Positions 61,292 through 64,000 of a DNA stretch of 64,000 nucleotides are shown piece after piece. How positions within the stretch are numbered: the first letter of the stretch is position 1; every line of letters starts with the position of its first letter. A program made the translations under genes and the position numbers. A model generated the notes under the pieces. That model had not been told where the DNA came from, searched no databases, and worked only from the letters and a program-made list of their open reading frames with translations. The DNA lies in contig NZ_CP067396.1 of the NCBI RefSeq assembly GCF_023617245.1, positions 4,278,001 through 4,342,000 of the forward strand, in the 5' to 3' direction. Source of the stretch: Lysobacter enzymogenes. Its GTDB lineage: Bacteria; Pseudomonadota; Gammaproteobacteria; Xanthomonadales; Xanthomonadaceae.

Positions 61292-63646
61292 ATGAGCGAC
61301 AAGAACCCGATCCGCCGCTACGACGGCCCCGCCGGCGGCTGGGGCGCGCTGCGCAGCGTCGCCAAGCACCTGATCGAGCAGGACGTGCCGGTCAGCGGCG
61401 CGCGCACCCTGCTCTCGGCCAACCAGCCCGACGGCTTCGACTGCCCCGGCTGCGCCTGGCCCGACCGCGACCACACCTCGACCTTCGAGTTCTGCGAGAA
61501 CGGCGCCAAGGCCGTCGCCGCGGAAGCGACCAAGCACCGCGCCACACCGGAACTGTTCGCCGAACACACCGTCGCCGAACTGGCGCGCTACAGCGATTAC
61601 TGGCTGGAAAACCAGGGCCGCCTGACTCACCCGATGCGCTGGGACGCGGCCAGCGACAAGTACCTGCCGATCGCCTGGGACGAAGCCTTCGCCCGCATCG
61701 GCGAACACCTGCGCGCGCTGGCCTCGCCGGACGAAGCGCTGTTCTACACCTCCGGCCGCTGCAGCAACGAGGCCGCGTTCCTGTACCAACTGTTCGTGCG
61801 CGAGTTCGGCACCAACAACTTCCCCGACTGCTCGAACATGTGCCACGAGCCGTCGGGCACCGCCATGAAGGCGCAGATCGGCGTCGGCAAGGGCACGGTG
61901 CAGCTGCGCGATTTCGAGCTGGCGCAGGCGATCTTCATCTTCGGCCAGAACCCCGGCACCAATCACCCGCGCATGCTCGGCGAGCTGCGCCAGGCGGCCA
62001 AGCGCGGCGCGGCCATCGTCTCGTTCAATCCGCTGCGCGAGCGCGGGCTGGAGAAATTCGCCGATCCGCAGAACAAGCTGGAGATGCTGCACAACGGCTC
62101 CACCCGCATCTCCTCGGACTATTTCCAGCTGCGCATCGGCGGCGACCTCGCCGCGGTCAAGGGCATGATCAAGCGGGTGCTGGAGCTCGACGCGCAAGCG
62201 CAGCGCGACGGCGCGGCGCGGGTGATCGACACCGCCTTCATCGCCGAACACACCCACGGTTTCGACGCGTTCGCCGCCGAGGTGGCGGCCGAATCCTGGG
62301 ACACGATCATCGCCGAGTCGGGCCTGAGCCGCGCCGAGATCGAACGCGCCGGCGACATCTACGCGCAATCCGACAGCGTCATCTGCTGCTGGGGCATGGG
62401 CATCACCCAGCACAAGCACTCGGTCGCGACGATCCACATGATCGTCAACCTGTTGCTGCTGCGCGGCAATATCGGCCGCCCCGGCGCCGGCGCCTGCCCG
62501 GTGCGCGGCCACAGCAACGTGCAGGGCGACCGCACTATGGGCATCTACGAGAAGCCCTCGCCGGCCTTCCTCGACCGCCTGCGCGACGTGTTCGGCTTCG
62601 AACCGCCGCGCCGCCACGGCCACGACACCGTCGGCGCGATCCAGGCCATGCTCGAGGGGCGCTGCAAGACCTTCTTCGGCCTCGGCGGCAACTTCGCCAC
62701 CGCCACCCCCGACACCGAGGCCACCCATCGCGCGCTGCGCCGCTGCGACCTCACCGTGCACGTCACCACCAAGCTCAACCGCAGCCACCTGGTGCACGGG
62801 CGCGACGCGTACATCCTGCCGTGCCTGGGCCGCACCGAGATCGACCTGCAGGCCGCCGGCGCGCAAGGGGTGACGGTCGAGGATTCGATGAGCATGGTCC
62901 ACCTGTCGTCGGGCATCAACGCGCCGGCGGCGCCGCAGCTGCTGTCGGAACCGGCGATCGTCGCGCGCCTGGCCCACGCCACCCTCGGCGAACGCAGCAG
63001 GATCGACTGGCTCGACCTGATCGGCGACTACGACCGCATCCGCGACCTGATCGCGCAGGTGTTCGACGACTTCCACGACTTCAACGCGCGCGTGCGCGTG
63101 CCCGGCGGCTTCCACCTGCCCAACGCCGCCGCCGAGCGGCGCTGGATCAACCCGCAGGGCAAGGCGCTGTTCAAGGCCCACGCGGTGCCGACCGACCTGC
63201 CGGTGCATCGCGCCCGCGCCAGCCGCGAGCAACCGGTGTTCACCCTGGCCACCACCCGTTCGCACGACCAGTACAACACCACGATCTACGGCATGAACGA
63301 CCGCTACCGCGGCGTGTTCGGCGAGCGCCGGGTGTTGTTCATCCACGCCGACGACATCGCCGCGCTCGGCATGAAGGCCGGCGACTGGGTCGACCTGGAG
63401 AGCCTGTGCGACGACGGCGTCAAGCGCACCGCCGCGCGCTTTCTGCTGGTCGAATACAACATCCCGCGCGGCTGCCTGGCCGCGTACTACCCCGAGACCA
63501 ATTCGCTGGTGCCGCTGTCGAGCTTCGCCGACGAAGCGCGCACGCCGACCTCCAAGTCGATCCCGGTGATCGTGCACGCGCACGCGCCGGCGCGCGGGCG
63601 CGAGCTGCAATCGGCCAAGGACATCGGCCTTGTCCGCGTCGACTGA
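61292..63646 (+). CDS. FdhF/YdeP-family molybdopterin oxidoreductase
   Basis: 784 residues, ATG at 61292. Bis-MGD enzyme: N-terminal DCPGCAWPD (C51, C54) with C68 in FEFCENG, possible Fe-S ligands as in YdeP; C184 in NMCHEPSGTAMK fills the position of the metal-bound SeCys/Cys of FdhF. Later motifs are FGQNPGTNHPRMLGELR, SHDQYNTTIYGMNDRYRG and the C-terminal molybdopterin domain. It has the overall length of YdeP. Probably oxidises formate or reduces a related substrate; true donor or acceptor is unknown. Next to fdhD, which would activate it. Confidence 0.92.
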   Translation: MSDKNPIRRYDGPAGGWGALRSVAKHLIEQDVPVSGARTLLSANQPDGFDCPGCAWPDRDHTSTFEFCENGAKAVAAEATKHRATPELFAEHTVAELARYSDYWLENQGRLTHPMRWDAASDKYLPIAWDEAFARIGEHLRALASPDEALFYTSGRCSNEAAFLYQLFVREFGTNNFPDCSNMCHEPSGTAMKAQIGVGKGTVQLRDFELAQAIFIFGQNPGTNHPRMLGELRQAAKRGAAIVSFNPLRERGLEKFADPQNKLEMLHNGSTRISSDYFQLRIGGDLAAVKGMIKRVLELDAQAQRDGAARVIDTAFIAEHTHGFDAFAAEVAAESWDTIIAESGLSRAEIERAGDIYAQSDSVICCWGMGITQHKHSVATIHMIVNLLLLRGNIGRPGAGACPVRGHSNVQGDRTMGIYEKPSPAFLDRLRDVFGFEPPRRHGHDTVGAIQAMLEGRCKTFFGLGGNFATATPDTEATHRALRRCDLTVHVTTKLNRSHLVHGRDAYILPCLGRTEIDLQAAGAQGVTVEDSMSMVHLSSGINAPAAPQLLSEPAIVARLAHATLGERSRIDWLDLIGDYDRIRDLIAQVFDDFHDFNARVRVPGGFHLPNAAAERRWINPQGKALFKAHAVPTDLPVHRARASREQPVFTLATTRSHDQYNTTIYGMNDRYRGVFGERRVLFIHADDIAALGMKAGDWVDLESLCDDGVKRTAARFLLVEYNIPRGCLAAYYPETNSLVPLSSFADEARTPTSKSIPVIVHAHAPARGRELQSAKDIGLVRVD

Positions 63647-63887
63647 GCCGCTGCTGGCGCTGCTCGCCCAGCACCCCGACGGCCTGTCGCTGCCGCGGGT
63701 GTGCAAGCGCCTGGGCCTGCGCATGAGCGTGTTGCTGCGCGAGCTGGCCTGGCTCGGCGAAGAGGCCATCGGCGGCACTGCGGGGCCGGGCTGGGTGCGG
63801 GTGGACGAACGCGGCGAGACCCGCGTGGCGGTGTTGACCGAACGCGGGCGCGCGCGGCTGGCCGCGGCTTGCGAAGCCCCGCACTGA
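63630..63887 (+). CDS. Small winged-helix protein overlapping the molybdoenzyme gene
   Basis: 85 residues from a TTG at 63630 that lies 17 bp inside the end of the oxidoreductase gene; AAGGA sits 8 bp upstream. It reads as a compact winged helix (HPDGLSLPRVCKRLGLRMSVLLRELAWLGEEAIGG then a wing GWVRVDERGETRVAVLTERGRARLA). Translational coupling to the oxidoreductase is likely. Possibly a local regulator or an assembly factor; homologues with this arrangement are seen in other fdhD operons. The start codon is an inference. Confidence 0.7.
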   Translation: MSASTEPLLALLAQHPDGLSLPRVCKRLGLRMSVLLRELAWLGEEAIGGTAGPGWVRVDERGETRVAVLTERGRARLAAACEAPH

Positions 63888-63945
63888 GCCGATGCGGATC
63901 GCGGCCGCAACGCGCGCCGCATTCGCCCGGCACCGCGCAAAAGAA

Positions 63946-63969
63946 AACCCCGGCGTCGCCGCCGGGGTT
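63946..63969. terminator. Hairpin after the molybdoenzyme operon
   Basis: AACCCCGGCG and CGCCGGGGTT around TCGC, 58 bp past the last stop. On the plus strand only TTC follows, so termination is likely but weak; the minus strand has TTTTCTTTTG. Confidence 0.65.
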
Positions 63970-64000
63970 CCCGCTGCAAGGCCGGTTCGAACCGGCCCGC

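Overview
The window is high-GC chromosomal DNA from a Lysobacter-like member of the Xanthomonadaceae (Lysobacteraceae). The evidence is the conserved gammaproteobacterial block pyrG / kdsA / eno / ftsB / ispD, several secreted peptidases (M4, S9, M16, an HExxHxxGxxH zincin, DUF885), a TonB-dependent receptor, a perfect Clp/CRP-type palindrome in front of a cell-wall hydrolase, and dispersed REP-like hairpins typical of xanthomonads. Genus is an inference from gene content; no rRNA or other marker is present. I saw no rRNA, tRNA, CRISPR array, prophage or insertion sequence.

Layout. 1-6.1 kb: housekeeping block on the minus strand (pyrG, a small membrane gene coupled to it, kdsA, a helix-hairpin-helix protein, eno, ftsB, ispD). 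6.3-9.7 kb: small minus-strand genes (two related membrane proteins, DUF488, a phosphodiester-glycosidase-like protein, a charged secreted peptide, a globin). 10.1-12.6 kb: parE and a small membrane protein on the plus strand. 12.7-21.8 kb: a minus-strand run of ycaQ, an N-formylglutamate amidohydrolase and two tandem S9 peptidases, then a glutathione-reductase-like and a DadA-like flavoenzyme, many joined by 4-bp overlaps. 22.2-24.8 kb: a decayed C-terminal fragment of an M4 peptidase followed by an intact M4 peptidase. 24.9-33.6 kb: DUF418 membrane protein, slyD, two NlpC/P60 hydrolases with a Clp-type site, a thioesterase/FMN-reductase pair, a membrane protein followed by fifteen 12-bp repeats, and an M16 active/inactive peptidase pair. 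33.7-41.5 kb: a Nudix hydrolase, a dicarboxylate-type symporter, an ArsR regulator with its likely operator, a secreted zincin, and an alkaline phosphatase. 41.5-42.9 kb: a gene-free 1.36 kb region holding five ~190-bp-spaced units, four of them carrying a TTGTCCACA DnaA-box-like nonamer facing a TGTGGA half. 42.9-51 kb: hemJ, a methyltransferase, phaZ, a PadR/HAAS-sensor pair, a cyclophilin, a speG-like acetyltransferase and DUF4349 lipoprotein, with several short tandem arrays. 51.2-56.9 kb: TonB receptor, a 1.2 kb gene-poor stretch, and a DUF885 lipoprotein. 57.4-63.9 kb: a formate-dehydrogenase-like molybdoenzyme module (ModE/PBP-type regulator facing an OFA transporter, fdhD, FdhF/YdeP-type oxidoreductase, small winged-helix protein).

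How it fits together. The first block supplies the Kdo precursor enzyme, CTP, glycolysis, isoprenoid precursor synthesis and division. Much of the rest serves a predatory or saprophytic life: secreted proteases, peptidoglycan hydrolases, outer-membrane uptake and peptide/histidine catabolism. The best candidates for something not already described are non-coding: the DnaA-box-like array at 41.8-42.6 kb, the 14-bp periodic array at 50.96-51.07 kb, the 12-bp x15 array at 30.48 kb, and the 35-bp array at 48.67 kb that seems to have grown from one arm of a REP-like hairpin.
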